Notes: generated from the letters alone by a model not told the origin. 64,000 bases of DNA from Trileptium ribeirensis (GCA_030248225.1 JASANE010004934.1:1-64000), one strand, 5' to 3'; positions 1-13,450 are shown, numbered from the stretch's first letter. Made by a program: numbers and translations.

Positions 1-2870
1 GATTAACTAGTGCCTTAACTCAAGCAAAAGAGGCCACCTATCCTCTAATGAAAACTAGTAATAAAGAACTTATCTGGTGGTCATAAAAGCTTGGCATACT
101 AAGACAAAAATCAAAGAAACTATATCGATTTGTGATAAAACACAGAGGGGGCCATAATTGGAAAAGATACAGACATGTACAGAGATTATACAAAGAAGAG
201 ATCAAACGAGCGAAAAGCAGTTCATGGAAGAATTCCTGTGAAAAAGTTAATGGTGTCAATGCAAGTGCTTGCTTGGCAAAAATTTGCTTACTTAATCATA
301 AGGTGAGATTAAGTCAGCTTAAAGAAGCTGATGGCAGTTTAACAGAAAGTGAGGAAGTTACATTGGAACTTCTACTTAGAACTCACTTTCCAGACTCGAT
401 AAGGGACGAGAATATACTATTAGATGCTCCTAAAAATTTTAGGCCAACTGCAAGAGATATTGCTGTAGCTATGGATATAGTTAACAAGGAGAATCTACAA
501 TGGGCCATCTTGGGATTTGATTCATACAAAAGCCCTGGCTTAGATGATATCAGTCCCGTGCTGCTGAAGATCGGCTTGGAGGAAATAACTCCTAGCCTGA
601 TGAGAATATATAATAAGGGAATCAATAATGACAGGATACATTCCAAGGGCATGGAAAGAGGCGCTAGTCATATTTATTCCTAAAACTGGAAAAGACAGCT
701 ACATAGAAACGAAAAGCTTTCGTCCGATCTGTCTGACCTCGTTTTTATTAAAGACATCGGAGAGATTGGGTGATAGATATCTAAGGAGCGATATCAGTAA
801 TAGACTGCATGATATTCAACATGCATATCAAAGACGAAAGAGTACGACCACTGCTCTACATGCGGTAACAAGTAAAATGGAAAACTGCAGCAGGGAAAAC
901 ACTCGGTCTTAGATATAGGTGGAGCCTTTGACAGCACTACACAAGATGCTTTCAAACGTGCATTCAGCAACTTTGGATTAAATTCAACGATTTGTAAATG
1001 GTTGAATAACTTGGTTGGCATACGATGGGCCAATGCAAGATTAGGTAACACATCTGTAAGATTTCAAATCAGTCGAGGTAGTCCGCAAGGAGGGGTGCTA
1101 TCACACATATTATGGCCAATGATAATTGATGATTTATTACGAAAACTAAATACTGCTGTGTATGCACAGGCATACTCTGATGATGTTGCAATTGCTTCTA
1201 GTAGCAAAGATATGGATGTTAACATAAGAAGGATTCAAAGAAAACTAGACTTATTAGAAAAATGAAGCACTGATCGAGGTCTAACGGTAGACGCAAGTAA
1301 AACCACAGTATTAATTCTATCTCGAAGCAGAACTGTAGTAACGAATGCAAATCTAAAGTTATCTAATGAGGTCTTAAAAATAACGAATACAGTCAAATAC
1401 CAGGGAGTCATAATTGATAATAAACTATTATGGAAGAATCACATTGATTTATTTATCAAAAAAGGAGTGAATAGACTCATGGCATGTAGAGGGATTATTG
1501 GAAAGATATGGCGAGCAAGACCAAAAACAATGCAGTATATCTATAGAGCTGCTGTACTTCCAGCAGTGTGCTACGGTGCCGTGGTGTGGTGGCACAAAAT
1601 GAGATGTAAGACTTATGCAAAAAAGATTAGCAAAATATCAAGGTTAGCTTGCATTATGAAGTCGACGCCCACACTGGGTATGGAGGTATTGTTGAATATT
1701 CTTCTTATTGACTTGTCAGTAATAGAGGAAGGTATAAAAGAACTCCATAGAATTCAATCTATAAGTCGAGAGATAATCACCGGAGTCAAAAGTTACCACA
1801 CCGACATTGACTACATAAGGAAGGAAATACCTGCGCTGAACTTCCGCTGTGATTATATACCTTCGACGCTATCGGGGATCATCACATGGCCGACAGTTGT
1901 TCCAAATCGTAATAGTTGGATAGATGTAACGGAAAGCCTCAGACAACAGTCGGCGGAAAAAAACTGCTATACATACGGATCCCTCGTCAAACATCATAGA
2001 AAGAATTTAACCGGAGCAGGTGTTCTGGAAGGACATGTTATATATTATTACTCATTAGGGGAGTACTGCACAGTCTTTCAAGCAGAAGTGTATGTAATTA
2101 AAATGTGTGTAGACAGCATATCAGCTAGTGGTGTGTGTAATAAGGAAGTACGAATATTCTCAGACAGCCAAGCAGCTCATAAAGCACTATCATCACATGA
2201 AATAAAATCAGAGTTAGTCTTAGAATGTAGGAATGATATCGCAGAGCTATCTGAGAGAAATAATGTGATGCTTATTTGGGTACCAGGTCACAGTTAGATT
2301 GAAGGCAACGAAGTAGCGGACGAGCTAGCTCGCAAAGGATCCAGTAAACTACCACTAGGCCCAGAACCTATATTACTGGTTGCTAGGAAAGAGACAACCA
2401 CAATGATTAAATCCTGGCTACACAGGAAATTCATTACAAGATGGTGACTTGAATCAGCATGTAAACCGACAAAGAATATTATAAGCGCACAAAACAGCAA
2501 CAACAGCAAATTTCTGATAGGGCTCACAAAGGATAAACTAAGACAATAAGTTCAAGCAATTACAGGACATAGCTGGCTTAATTATCACTTATATAAGATG
2601 AAAATCATAGATACTAAAGAGTGTAATGAATGTGGGGTAGATGAAACCTCTGAGCATTTTTTATGCAAATGCTCCAAGTATATAGGCAGTAGAAGGGACA
2701 TCTTAGGAAATGAAGATATTAGGATACAATTCTTGAAAGACAGCAGTATCAAGGAACTATGTAAGTTTGTTATAAGCACATGTAGGCTCAAATATCCGGA
2801 TCAACGATCAAAAGACGATCTACGCTTCACAGGTAGCTTTAAATCAGGTAAAGTCTTACTGTGTGTGTAA
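1..2870 (+). pseudogene. Decayed non-LTR retrotransposon polyprotein (RT + RNase H), I/R1-like group
   Basis: The 3' two thirds of a non-LTR retrotransposon ORF2, cut off by the window start. Seen in order: a basic linker between endonuclease and RT (3-240, with an in-frame TAA near 92); RT fingers with an SFRPICLTS-like segment (about 710-740); RT motif A LDIGGAFDS (909-935); motif B RGSPQGGVLS (1,074-1,103); catalytic YSDD (1,173-1,184); an RNase H domain with SDSQAA (about 2,160) and WVPGHS, a TAG stop at 2,295-2,297, then IEGNEVADELARKG in the same frame; and a Cys/His cluster C-x2-C-x7-H-x2-C-x-C (2,622-2,672). Family knowledge: APE-type elements of the I group carry RNase H and such a C-terminal Cys/His motif. 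Frame changes near 630-680 and 905, a stop at about 1,263 and the RNase H stop make it non-functional. Confidence in the class is high, in the clade moderate. Confidence 0.88.
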
Positions 2871-4609
2871 ATGTGTTACTTTGTGATGTAATGGACACCA
2901 TCTATTTATCACCACTCTCTGCTTGAGCGCAATGACTTTCTAAACTCTGTTTTATACAGGTATTCTTCAAATCAAGCTGATTTCTTAGTATTCATAGTAG
3001 ATAACGGGCTGATGCAATGGACATTTCTCCAGATGCCACCGCATACTTTTCTAGCCCAGTAATATCTCTGTATCTGTATCGGTAATCGGTACACGCATCG
3101 GTGGGCGGAAATGGCTCCGATTTCCTTCAAAACCATTATATTCGAGGGTTTAGTTCCAACGGCGGTTTGATGACCAAACTTCGTATATGTTGTCTATTAG
3201 GCTGTGGTCGGGATTGTTCTATCTCGTAATGATTCAGCATGGATCTGTTACATATACTTAAGTTACTAGAAAGTTCCGGAAACTTAGGAATAAAGCACTT
3301 TAGCCATACTTATTATTGGCGATTTAGGTTGACATGTCGATTGGGCAAATAATAAGTTTAATACTAGCTTTATATTAAATTAATTTAAATTTGGATTAAC
3401 TTAGCTTTGAAATTCACTGATAAGAAAGGAATTTGACATGTGGACGGTTATGGATTAAATCCATCTTCGAAAGTAGGGCATTCCGTCGTAAAAGTGCTGA
3501 GTATGGACTGTTAGCTTAAAAGTTTGACAAAAGTTGGCGTCGCCAAGCGAAGCAATAAAGTTTTAATAAACCTGTAAATCTTCTTTAATCGACGTCCGAA
3601 CATCCTTTGTAGTGGGACCGCTACCGGTTTACGGTAGTTATCCCCAGGGTTTATTGGCTTATAGCAGAAACTTTTGAGACTAAGGTCTCAATTACTTTGT
3701 CTCCGATTGGTTGGATCCGGAAAAAGCAGTCGGGGTTAGCTGTCCCGACTAAATAAGCAAGTTCAGTCTTATTTCGGCAGCGAAAAGATCCGTCGACTTT
3801 ACTGACTATCTCTCTCGCTTCGGTATTAGATTATTTTATTATTTTGTACTTAGTTTTGCACTTTTCACTTACTTTGGCTGTTCGATAGAGTGGTAGCGCC
3901 TATGGATAGTATAGGAGAATCATTTGGCAACTGTTACTTGTTTCACGAACAATTTCGGCACTTTAATTTCCGTTGTCCATCCATCACGGCGGTCCGACTC
4001 CCCCTCAATCAAGCTTTTCTGAGGACATTTTTCTTACCAAAACCGAAGTCATTCTGAACCTCCCTCTATCATCGAGTTAACGCACAAATGATCGCAACAC
4101 TCTCGAAAAGAATATTTTACATGATTCCTGAGTCAAGTTAAGAGAATTAACCTGACAACTGAGTCGACCGAGGTTATATAAAATTACTTTCAATATACAT
4201 GCTTATTAGGAAATGTACCATCCTTGACCACTTCTTTCAGATTTCAAGTTCGACTACACGATCTTGTTCATAATTTCACTTATATCATAGTCATGCATTT
4301 ATGCGTTACGATGCTGAAACCTTATTGTTAGAAACTCAAGATAAACTTGTCGCGTGCAAAATTCCGTCCAAAAATTTTGCTGAAATTGTGTGAGTTTATA
4401 GGTGGGGATATGTAGTTTCAAATAAGATTATGGCATTTACTGATATACAACCTGGTCCGTTAGCTCGACGGTTCGATATTGGAACAACCTCACTCTGAAC
4501 GAAAATTTGACGTAACTCAAAATTTCTAGAGGAAATTTCTTGAAAATTTTCCCGATTCTAAGTAAAGACTCAAGTGATCGAATTAAATTATAAAGTTCTT
4601 TTATATCTC
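2871..4609. other. Unassigned AT-rich DNA
   Basis: The first tens of bases are probably the 3' untranslated part of the preceding LINE relic. No poly-A tail or tandem tail marks its end. The rest shows no convincing coding segment, TIR or internal repeat. It may be the edge of the long repeat that becomes recognisable from about 4,610. Confidence 0.4.
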
Positions 4610-7361
4610 ATCGGATCCATAGGATCGTTGACGCGAAAGTAGGACGCCCCCACTTTGGGCTTAAAGTTGTCACATTTCGAAATTTCCTCCAGGAATTTCG
4701 CTCAAATTTGGCTAAATTATAGCGTCGTGCGGTCTATCAAATGTGGCCCGAAGGTCGAACGAACTCAATCGGGTTCGTTTGTGGCCGGTGACTCAAAAGG
4801 GTCTACCCCACCTAAAACTTTAAACGCTAATAACTCAAAATTCCTAAAAGGCATTTTGATGATTATTATTTTACAAATAGAAACCTTTTGAGTCTTCTAT
4901 TTACGCTATTGAGCTCGGCAAAGCCATAGCCCGTTCAAAAATTTACAATGAATTTAAGCCCGAGCAGCGCAAAAGCCGCCCAGCTTTTTCAGCACATATT
5001 TTTATAAGTGTTTTTCACGATATATTGCACATTCGTATGTTAGGTTTTGGTTTATCTTCACCACAGTGTTTTCATTATATTTCTTTCGTCTGTGTAATTG
5101 GCATCAACGCAGCACGACAGCTAAATTTTAACAACATCGCAAATAGCGATGTCGGGTCGCAGCCCAACGGATCAGTTTTTGAAACGACCGGTGACCCTGC
5201 CCTAACCAATCGAAGAGTTAGGGCGAATCCAGCCTCTGTGCAAACTTTCGCAGAGAAAGGCCAGCAAAATATCCAGAAATTCGAAATCTTAAATTTGTCC
5301 TACCATTTTGAGGAATTAGACTAGAAACTTCGGCCGAGACTTAGTAGACCGACTAAGTAGAGAACGTGAACCGAGTTAAAATTAGTAGGGAATTTGTCAC
5401 GGTCACGAAATTCGTAAGATTCGACGTTTGCGGATCCGTTTCAATAAGTAGGAATTATCGAAAGCGATGGATAAGTGTTATACCAAATGGAGCTCTTCTC
5501 TAAAGCAATTTTGAACTTCGAATACACGAAAAATTACGTATTTTAAGGTCAGTGTTGATGGCCCACAAGGCATTGCCACTAAGTCTAGGCCTTGAGTTGG
5601 TTTTTAACTTACTGAGTAAAACTTTAACCCCTGCCCCTAAGTCCCAAAGATGATATAAATTTATACATTCGTATGGTATAAATATAAATATACAATTTAT
5701 ACAGAGCTAATTAATAGAGAAAAGAATGCTTGAAGGTTTACCTCAAAGGGAACCCTTCTAAGCTAGTGCCCCGCATCACACTAGTACCATCGATTCGCAT
5801 CGATGATGAGTGATTTAAATCCGAAGCAAAATTACTTCCCCTTCGAGCAATCGAGTTAGTACATACAAATCGTTACGAGTTAGTTAGGTAGGTTAAGCAT
5901 TTTAACCCGGTACAGCTTGTGAAAGTTTCGGACAGTGCCAGAGCAGCTCAATACTTCGGCAGTGGTCCACTTGCAAGCTCAATCGTAGCATTCCTCGTTT
6001 TCGAGTGCGGATTAACTAAGTATCTAAATCACCAGCGTAAGAAATCATGCATAATACGAACTAACGAACCAAACAATCTTTGACTACCCGTATTAAGCGT
6101 CTCCGCACTGGGTCGCCAAATATTACGGTAGTGCTAAGATCCTTCTTTGCGAAGTTGGATAGCAAGATCTGTATATAGTACACTTGCGAACCGTAGCATT
6201 CGCATTATGACCCGTAGAGCTTTACCATAGGTCAAATTGCTCGAACACCGAGTTATGCTTCTACAATCGTGTCAATACTGAAAACAAAAGGGTCGAGGCA
6301 ACGCCCCAATCCTTTCGCAGTTGTAGGAAGAAGAATCAATTGGCAACTCTGGAATAGAACAAATATAACTGTATATACGCCGTTCTCAAACTGCTCTTTT
6401 TGGTTTTTCTTTTTCTAATGAAACATTTGGAGTGACGTGAAATTGGTTTACCGAGAAAGAAACATAGACCGGGCTACTGCAGTACATCTGATTATCGCCC
6501 AGCGAACTGACAGTAGGACCTCGAGTAACCGAACCGCTAAGTGCAGATATTATCGTTTAAGATCCATTTTCTTTATCACTTAGGGTTTTGTTAATTCTCC
6601 TTGAGGGTCCAGAAAATCGTTCCTTCGAATCAAGCGTGAACGGAAGCTTTTAGTAAACCCGAATTCAGACCTAACATTAACAATATAGCATTTTTCCCTG
6701 AAGCCGGGCTCGTCCAGCGCCTCATCAAAATGTGCAAAGTTACAAAAATTTCGCTTCTAAAACGAAATCTCATTTTCCCCACTGTTGATAAGTTAAATTT
6801 TATATACACAATAATGTATATATTTCTTGCAAAGTTTTGTGTTTAGCAAAATCCCAAAGAGTTAGAAATTTCGGTCACAATCTGCTTCTACCGGCACCTC
6901 TAGGCTGGATTAGGAACACTTTGCCATGACCGCTCCAAGCCTACCATGGTTCACGACTGTAGATGCTAACACGGCAATCCACCACGTACTTTAGGACACA
7001 AATAAGTCGAGATTTAAGCCTCAAATTTATGTAACTATGTATCTATAATCACAATTTTTTGAGCATGGATTAGGTTACCAAACGCGGGTTCAGTCGCGTT
7101 CCCCGCCCAAATCATTGATGGTTAGTGAACTTCAAATCCACGCTTATTATTTTTTACCTGTCCCTCCTCAGAATTGGTAACGACATCGCTGTTAATTTTG
7201 ATGTACGTACGTATTGAACTTCTGCCGTACTTGGCACGCATTGCAGTCACGCTAGGTATACCAAGTCCCGATGAACTGGCCATTGAATAAGTTTGAAATA
7301 AAGCTCCGAATATGAAGGTGATCGCCGACATCTAGATGCCGTTCAAAACTCCCCTGCTTGA

Positions 7362-7700
7362 TTGTACGCGCGTATATACGTATTCCCATGTGTATGATAA
7401 AACGAATCATCCTCGGGAGTACCAACCTCTGACCAAGGAGGGCCGTGAAACATTGTCACTAGAAAAGTTTCAGAATAATTTTATAGGCACGTATGACAAT
7501 TGTTTATGACTTTCGAGAAGAAATTTTTTTACTTACCCATTGTCATAGTTTGCGCTGCTTGATCGTATGCGCGTATATACGTATTCCCGTGTGTATGATA
7601 AAACAGAGTTATCCTCGGGAGTACTCAAACCCCGACCAAAAAGGCAGTGACCTTGGTGCCACCGGAAAAGTTTTAGGACAATTTTATAGGAACCTATGAT
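7362..7700 (+). repeat. Direct duplication inside the long repeat (two ~140-bp copies)
   Basis: The block at about 7,362-7,498 recurs at about 7,556-7,700. Both start with a CTGCTTGAT-type segment, carry GCGCGTATATACGTATTCCC and TCCTCGGGAGTA, and end in an AATTTTATAGG(A/C)A stretch. The partial copy at 15,410-15,545 has only one such block, so the duplication is specific to this copy or was lost in the other. Confidence 0.75.
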
Positions 7701-8826
7701 ATATGTAAATAGATATATATGCTTGAAAACCGCTTGTTGATTTCGAAAAAAATTACTCATCCATCGTCATAGTTCACCATACGTATGCGTGAGTAGAACG
7801 TTGCGCCGCACCGAGTTAGAGCCGTAACTTTAAACCTCGATCATAAATCTGTATGTGTGTACCTTTTTAATTATGGATTCATGCAATTTGTTTAGTGATG
7901 TATATTTGTCGATTCGTTGTACGACAACTCGTTCAATTATATTCATTGATTCGTTGTATCCTGTTGTTTAATACCCTATTTTGACTTTGCCGTAGTATCA
8001 ATTCGTGTTGTGTACCATAGCGATTTATTAGTATACGTCGTATTTTGATATGAGCCGAATCGAATCCGTTTTCCCCTCCACATCCCATAGTGTACCCTAG
8101 GGCCCACACGCAATAATTGCGCATTTGTTTAGCCGCCTTTTAGCTTATCTGAACCGAATTAACTGGAGTTTCCTAGTCCCCGACATTCTCTTTTGTCTCG
8201 TATCGACTAATGCAAGCGTAGCTGTCGTCGTCTAAGCAAGGATTAGGCGAAATTGATAAATTCCTGAATTGCGATATAAACAGCTGTAAGCGTTCTGTGA
8301 AAAAGGCGAAGAGTCCGGTATATATATTTATATACATACATACATATATATATATATGATAATGATCTCGATTCCCCGACTTAATAATTCTAGCGTACTT
8401 CCATCCTACTGTATTGTTGTATTGATCCTGTTATTCCATATGATGTACTTGTATGAAATTATGGCTTATCAATAAATATCGTTTAAATGAAACCCATGGT
8501 TGCCGTGTTTGAATGACTGATGTAGCGATACGTATTGAAGGGATTTGAATTCGTCGCCCCGATCGACGACTCTCGTTCAGGCTTGACATACGGCAGTCGC
8601 AAGCCTTAGCGTGACTCGACGATTTATAGAGTGTGGTGAAAGAGTACGACTCGCGCGACAATAAATTTTCTCGCAGACTTTCGTTTAACGAATTTCCGTC
8701 TAACAAACACGCGATCCTACGTAACACGTCTAGGGACTTGTCGGACCCTTGTGGGGACACTGGCTACATAACTAAATCGCTCAGGAAAGTAGACAATCAG
8801 TAAAATTAACAATTAACACTTCCAGG

Positions 8827-8844
8827 TGGAACGATTATAGGGAA
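8827..8844 (+). other. Candidate primer-binding site after the long repeat
   Basis: TGGAACGATTATAGGGAA follows the dinucleotide CA of the repeat end by two bases. The inverted copy has TGGAACGATGGTAGGGAA in the same place (39,453-39,436). A TGG start just downstream of a CA-ended repeat is what an LTR element primer-binding site looks like. The tRNA that would match was not identified. Confidence 0.4.
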
Positions 8845-8990
8845 TAGTGGTGTGGTCTCTTTGGCCTGTGCGCAGGTGACGGAGCCAACCTTTCTGGGGA
8901 CCTCAAAAGTAGTACCACATAGATCACGTGAGCAACCCATGCGGCAGGGTCCTAAGCTCCAGCCGCAAAAACAAAAAAATGAACTCGTTA

Positions 8991-9929
8991 GGTCCACCCT
9001 CCAGGCTACGATAGCCGAGGTCGTATAGGCATTTTGGAAATGCGCAGCGCAGCAGCGTTACGTCTGTTACAAACGCAATTGTACTTATTAAAATGACCCA
9101 ATTCTGCTAGCACTAGGACTATCGTTATCTTTATGTGCCTTATAAGCTGTTTAGTAGGGGTGAAGAAAAGACTTCAGAAATTAAAAAGTTACCCAAACAT
9201 CCCACAGTGAACACAAAAAATTTTGTTTTTATGTTAAACAAATAACACCAACAACAGTGCTGCACTTATGGTTTAGTTTGTTAGCTAATTTTGACTACAA
9301 AATGGGATATTTTGTTCCAAGGTTTCGACACACTGATATCCAAAACATGTGAAACCGGAACTATTGACCGGAATTCAGGTTTCTTCTTGGTACAGACATT
9401 ACAAAACAATTAACACCAAAAATTAACCGAAACCAGTGACCCGAATCAGGATTTTGCCGGACCCGGAATTCCAGTTTTTTGTTGGTAAAGACATAACTTA
9501 CGTATGTAACCATGAAATCAGGCATTTCTCGAATGACTACCAGTTTTAGGAAAAAATTCCTTGATGCACTGCGTGTCGCCCCGGTCACAGAAGCTCAGTG
9601 TTACGCAATTAATCTCAGTATGCCGCATTTGCTCATACTGACCATATTCAAACATGTTACTGTAATGTTTCAATATTTCAGCCAAAAGCAATATTCTGTA
9701 ATATGTCAGCTGATAACAATAATGATATAAGTTTGTAGTAGTGCCATAACAATGAAAATACGTTGGAAACAAGGTCTATGGAAGCACAGTGCGTCGTATC
9801 GCTTCCTTTGTCACAACTTTTTGTGAATCAGTGTGGTTTGAATTATAATTAACTTATATTATATAAAGCATATTTTATGCATGCTGCATTTAATTTTATG
9901 GATTTTATGCATAAAAGCCATAATGGGCT
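8991..9929. other. Unassigned DNA with a fragment of a dispersed repeat
   Basis: From about 9,240 to 9,500 the sequence resembles 27,395-27,535 (same strand) and 25,790-25,930 (opposite strand). It shares a GGTTTAGTTTGTTAGCTAA-type block and CCGGAATTC-rich ends. The remainder shows no gene. Confidence 0.4.
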
Positions 9930-10315
9930 CTCCAAATTGGGAGGGTTGGGGGCCTAGCATTTTCAAGTGCCCCATGGTAAAAACATAGTACAGTCCGGTT
10001 CGTGCACTCTTTTAAAATTATGAACTCCCCCGGTTCATGGTCTCTTGGAAATTTTTTGTTTCCACTCGGTAAAAACACCCCCAAATTTGATGAAATTTTT
10101 CACGAAAATTCCGTCCTAAAGCCAAAAATATCGCAAATATTGTCAAAATTTGCTTTAAAATAGCTTTTTTCTCCATCAAAACCGTTTTGGCAGCGTTTCT
10201 GACACGATTTTTAACCATTTTTACTTGGCAAAATGTCTCCTGGAAATTGAGGGGCTCCGAATTAGGAGCTGGGAGGCCCCCGGTTCATGCCCCCTTTCAA
10301 AATTTTCAGCGAATG
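9930..10315 (+). repeat. Dispersed repeat C, copy 1
   Basis: About 385 bp, repeated at 23,600-23,975 with many substitutions. Shared landmarks in order: CTCTCCAAATTGGG, CCCCGGTTCATG, TTTCCACT(C/G)GGTAAAAACA, GTCAAAATTTGCTT(T/C)AAAATAGCTTTTT and AAAATTTTCAGCGAATG. No coding frame is kept in both copies, so this is probably a short non-autonomous element. Its ends are not resolved. Confidence 0.65.
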
Positions 10316-12409
10316 GACGAGAGTCCATCCATAAAATACCAAAATCTATACTGTACCGTCATGGTGGCAGTGTGCGGCACTTCTATTTGTTTACGCTCTT
10401 CACTATATTTGGCAGACGGATGTATGTCGATGTCCCATGGACCTGGTGGAAAGCCATATGAGTCGATTAGTTGTCCTAAATTAAAAACATCAACATAACA
10501 ATATATAATCGAAGGCACGGTTGGTAGGCTAGAACCCTTCTACGAAAAAATAACAACAAAAACTTTGGAAAATTTAGTTTTACAATTTGCAACGTACGTA
10601 CCGGCGTCCACACACAGGTCATGAATAAAGAAAGACATAGTCAATGCACATTTGAAATACGTACAAACACTGGTAATCAACGTCAAAATAACATTATGCT
10701 TTATGCCGCATTAACAATGGTCTGGTTAAATCACTACACAGTCAACACATATTTGTTAGGTGTTTCGGCAGCAACCATAAATTCAAGACTATATTTGCAA
10801 CATATGCACTTAGCACCACTTTTGGGATTCAAAAAAAATGGACTCACCATTCGCATCACGTGTTTGTTTAGTAGTCAATACCTGAATCGGTGGGGCAGGA
10901 CCGAGTATGGGGAGCGGCCCCCAGTGGGTCAACGGGGGGGGGGATGGCCGACCAAAACTACGGGCGTGGCATGAACCACGGGCAGGTTCCCACGAGCCGG
11001 GGAAGACAAAGAATGGGTCCACCTCCACCATGGAGAAGACACTACATCTTTTTTAATTAATTACTACTATTTATATGGCTAAAACACTGTATTAAAGGTT
11101 GAAGTTACCTTACGATAGTAACAAAAATACTTGAAAATATGTGAATATGTAGCGTATATAAATAAAAAAGTTTTTCTATAAAAACATAAAGTAAACAGTA
11201 ACCATGTATTATCTTAAACACTGAACAAATTTCTAATATATCACTGGAGTTCCTAATATCGTGTTTCCGCAACGCAAAATTACATGCGCTGGTACAGGCT
11301 AAATATTTAGCCTTTCAACTACATTGTGCAAAAACATGCGTTTCACAATTGTGAAAAAAATATGTAATACTTCATAGCTAAAAAATTGGCTGTGGCAAAG
11401 AAGTTAGTGCTCGACAGTGGTAAGGCAACAGGGAAGCCAAAGCTTTTCACAAATATTCGAACAAAACAATATACATAGAAATCAATTTACCCATATATGG
11501 CTCGGTTGCATATGCAGTAGACCTGACTTCACGATGAGTTTCAAGACTGTACTGAAAAGAATAAACAATATACACGCCACGAAATTAAGATCATCAGATT
11601 TTAACAAAGTTATTAAAAAGCTTGTTTTGGGTTATGCTTATTGGAAGTACGCAACCTGGCCTCCCCGATTATTGCAGTTCAGGCGATCGGTGTTACTCCG
11701 CTTCACCGAACATAAAGTGTTATCCAGCACCTGCGAAAGAACAAGTACGAAATATACATTTTAAATTGAATTCAAACGATATAAAATCCTTTGTGTATAC
11801 AGCATTTGCGGGTAATCCCACCGAGTATTAATAAAATTCAATACATTTTCGACTTTTCTGCATAAACTAGCAGGCGGGTCAAGCCACGAGCGCGTATTGA
11901 GCGGTATAACTGCGAACAAGCGACTTTTATAGCCACAGAAACGTTTAAACAAGTCATCTCATTGTTTTCAGCAACATCGACAAAATTTATAATAATGCAG
12001 CAAATTATAGCACCAGATTTACTTGATTTAACTGACCCTGCGGTTGCATGTTGATGATTGATCGTCACCCTTCTGTGTTCATAGCACAATTCTTTCAACT
12101 TTCAACGGATCTTGTCGCCATCGCTGCTTTGATATTCCTCGAAATTGCAGATTTCTCGCCATATATGATTTGCAGTTTTCAGGTCGTAAGGGCACGATCT
12201 CGTGGACGAATCTTTTCGTTCCGGATAGAAGTATGTAGTGATCGGTATGATAGGCGTGCTGGGGCCATACGAAACGTGTGACAGACAAGACGTAACTGAC
12301 TGTGTGGCAGAATTTCTGCTAGCGACAGGTGTGGATGGTGCAGCACTGTAGATCACCGCGTGTAATGTGGGCGAGCTGTGAAATTCCGAGAATGTGATAT
12401 CAGTAAAAT
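10316..12409. other. Unassigned DNA
   Basis: No supported gene. The stretch holds a run of ten G (10,935-10,944) next to GC-rich DNA at 10,890-11,030, and several AT-rich segments. Short open frames near 10,620-10,970, 11,420-11,830 and 12,050-12,430 have no recognisable domain and no repeat partner in the window. Confidence 0.35.
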
Positions 12410-13450
12410 TTTTTGAAGACGTCACCTCAGGTATGTCTCTAACTCTTGCACACCAGGTTTCATTCCCAAGCAGTAAGATTGGTCGTACTTCTGAGGAGTT
12501 TTGGCTGAGAAGGTTTCTGGTGATTTGACTTCCTAGGAAAAAGAAGTTCTAAACTTGCCCAATAATTGTCTTGCGTCCAATAATGACTTTTGTGTTACCC
12601 AACGTGAAGCAGCACAAGTTTGTTTTACTGCCGATTCGAAGTCCTCCACCATTGCTTGCTGCGCTAATTCACCACAGTAAAGACTGCATCTGTGAAGTGA
12701 ATTCCGCTACGATTGGAACGTCATCGGCGTAAGCCTGGCTTGTGAAGTTCTGGCAGGTGCCGTCGCTGACCACGCTGTTACAGCCTTTAAGCGCCGTTCG
12801 CACTACCCAGTCGACAGCGAAGTTGAATACCTCGGTGATTGAATGGAGTCCTTCCGAACGGCAAATTTGACTTCGAACGAAGCTCACAAATGGTTGTTAA
12901 TGCGCAGCACTACACTGTAGGATGGCTCCAAAAGTGCCTTGATCATGCGAACCAGTTTAAACGGGACCCCGCCTGATTCTATGATGTTATAAAGCGACGG
13001 TCTATGAACAGAGTCGAAGGCTGCATTAGGTCCGCAAATGCTATCGCAGTCGGTTGCCTATATTCGTATCGAGGTTTCAGTACCGGTCGCAAAATCTGAA
13101 CCATCGTGCTACGGCCATTATGAAAGCCACATTCTTCGTCTCGCGTGAACTGTCCACAGCGTTGCTTGGACTGATTAGAAATCACGGCTTCTAGTACTTC
13201 GAATCCAATATTGAGCAGCGAGATGCGACTGTAGTTGGCACAGACTGATTTGTGTCATTTTTGCAGAACGAGATGAGAGCGATACGCTACTCTTGTCGTC
13301 GTTTCTTCACGCCAAATTTTAGCAACGAATCTGTGAAGATATTTCGTTATTGCGGCATTGATTGCTTTATAGCACTTCGGTGGATTCTCGTCAGCGCGCG
13401 CTGCCCAACCATTGCTTAAGGCTTGAATGATTTAATCCTCCGATGGGTTT
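12410..13450 (-). pseudogene. RTE-like non-LTR reverse transcriptase relic
   Basis: Minus-strand fragments line up in RT order. Around 13,430-13,290 is a segment like the upstream RT region of RTE elements (SNGWAARADENPPK). At 13,250-13,190 is NYSRISLLNIGFEVLEAVI. At 13,150-13,000 is ECGFHNGRSTMVQI followed by a motif-A-like AIAFADL. At 12,800-12,690 is FNFAVDWVVRTAL, then QAYADDV with the catalytic YADD. At about 12,500-12,430 is LLLGNETWCARVRDI, the usual C-terminal block of this clade. Stops and frame changes separate the pieces, and the endonuclease part is not visible. RTE-type RTs nick target DNA and reverse-transcribe their own RNA; this copy cannot. Class is secure, clade is likely from motif wording. 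Confidence 0.8.

Larger units (their letters stand above)
4610..8990 (+). repeat. Long dispersed repeat, copy 1 (probable very long LTR plus leader)
   Basis: This segment is repeated in reverse complement at about 39,330-44,330, and its second half is repeated directly at 13,980-16,440. Matching blocks in the same order include the 4,640-4,900, 5,150-5,290 and 5,330-5,560 regions, the block around 6,270-6,310, and 7,500-8,800. An AATAAA at 8,471-8,476 is conserved in all three copies. The repeat ends ...TTCCA, then two bases, then TGGAACGAT, which fits an LTR end followed by a primer-binding site. In the inverted copy the same leader runs into a gag start codon, which sets the orientation. 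The LTR identity is inference: no TG...CA start or target duplication was found. Copy 1 has lost the gag part. Confidence 0.62.

Noticed and set aside
5025..5324. A 99-codon frame in the long repeat
   Set aside because: The homologous region of the inverted copy (about 43,310-43,560) has stops and frame changes, so it is not a conserved protein.
8321..8360. TA-rich run (TATATATTTATATACATACATACATATATA) as a promoter TATA box
   Set aside because: It looks like a simple-sequence tract; the copies of the repeat do not conserve it.
12048..12425. Overlapping open frames on both strands just below the RTE relic
   Set aside because: No motif or repeat partner; the RT C-terminal block is in another frame and ends at about 12,410.
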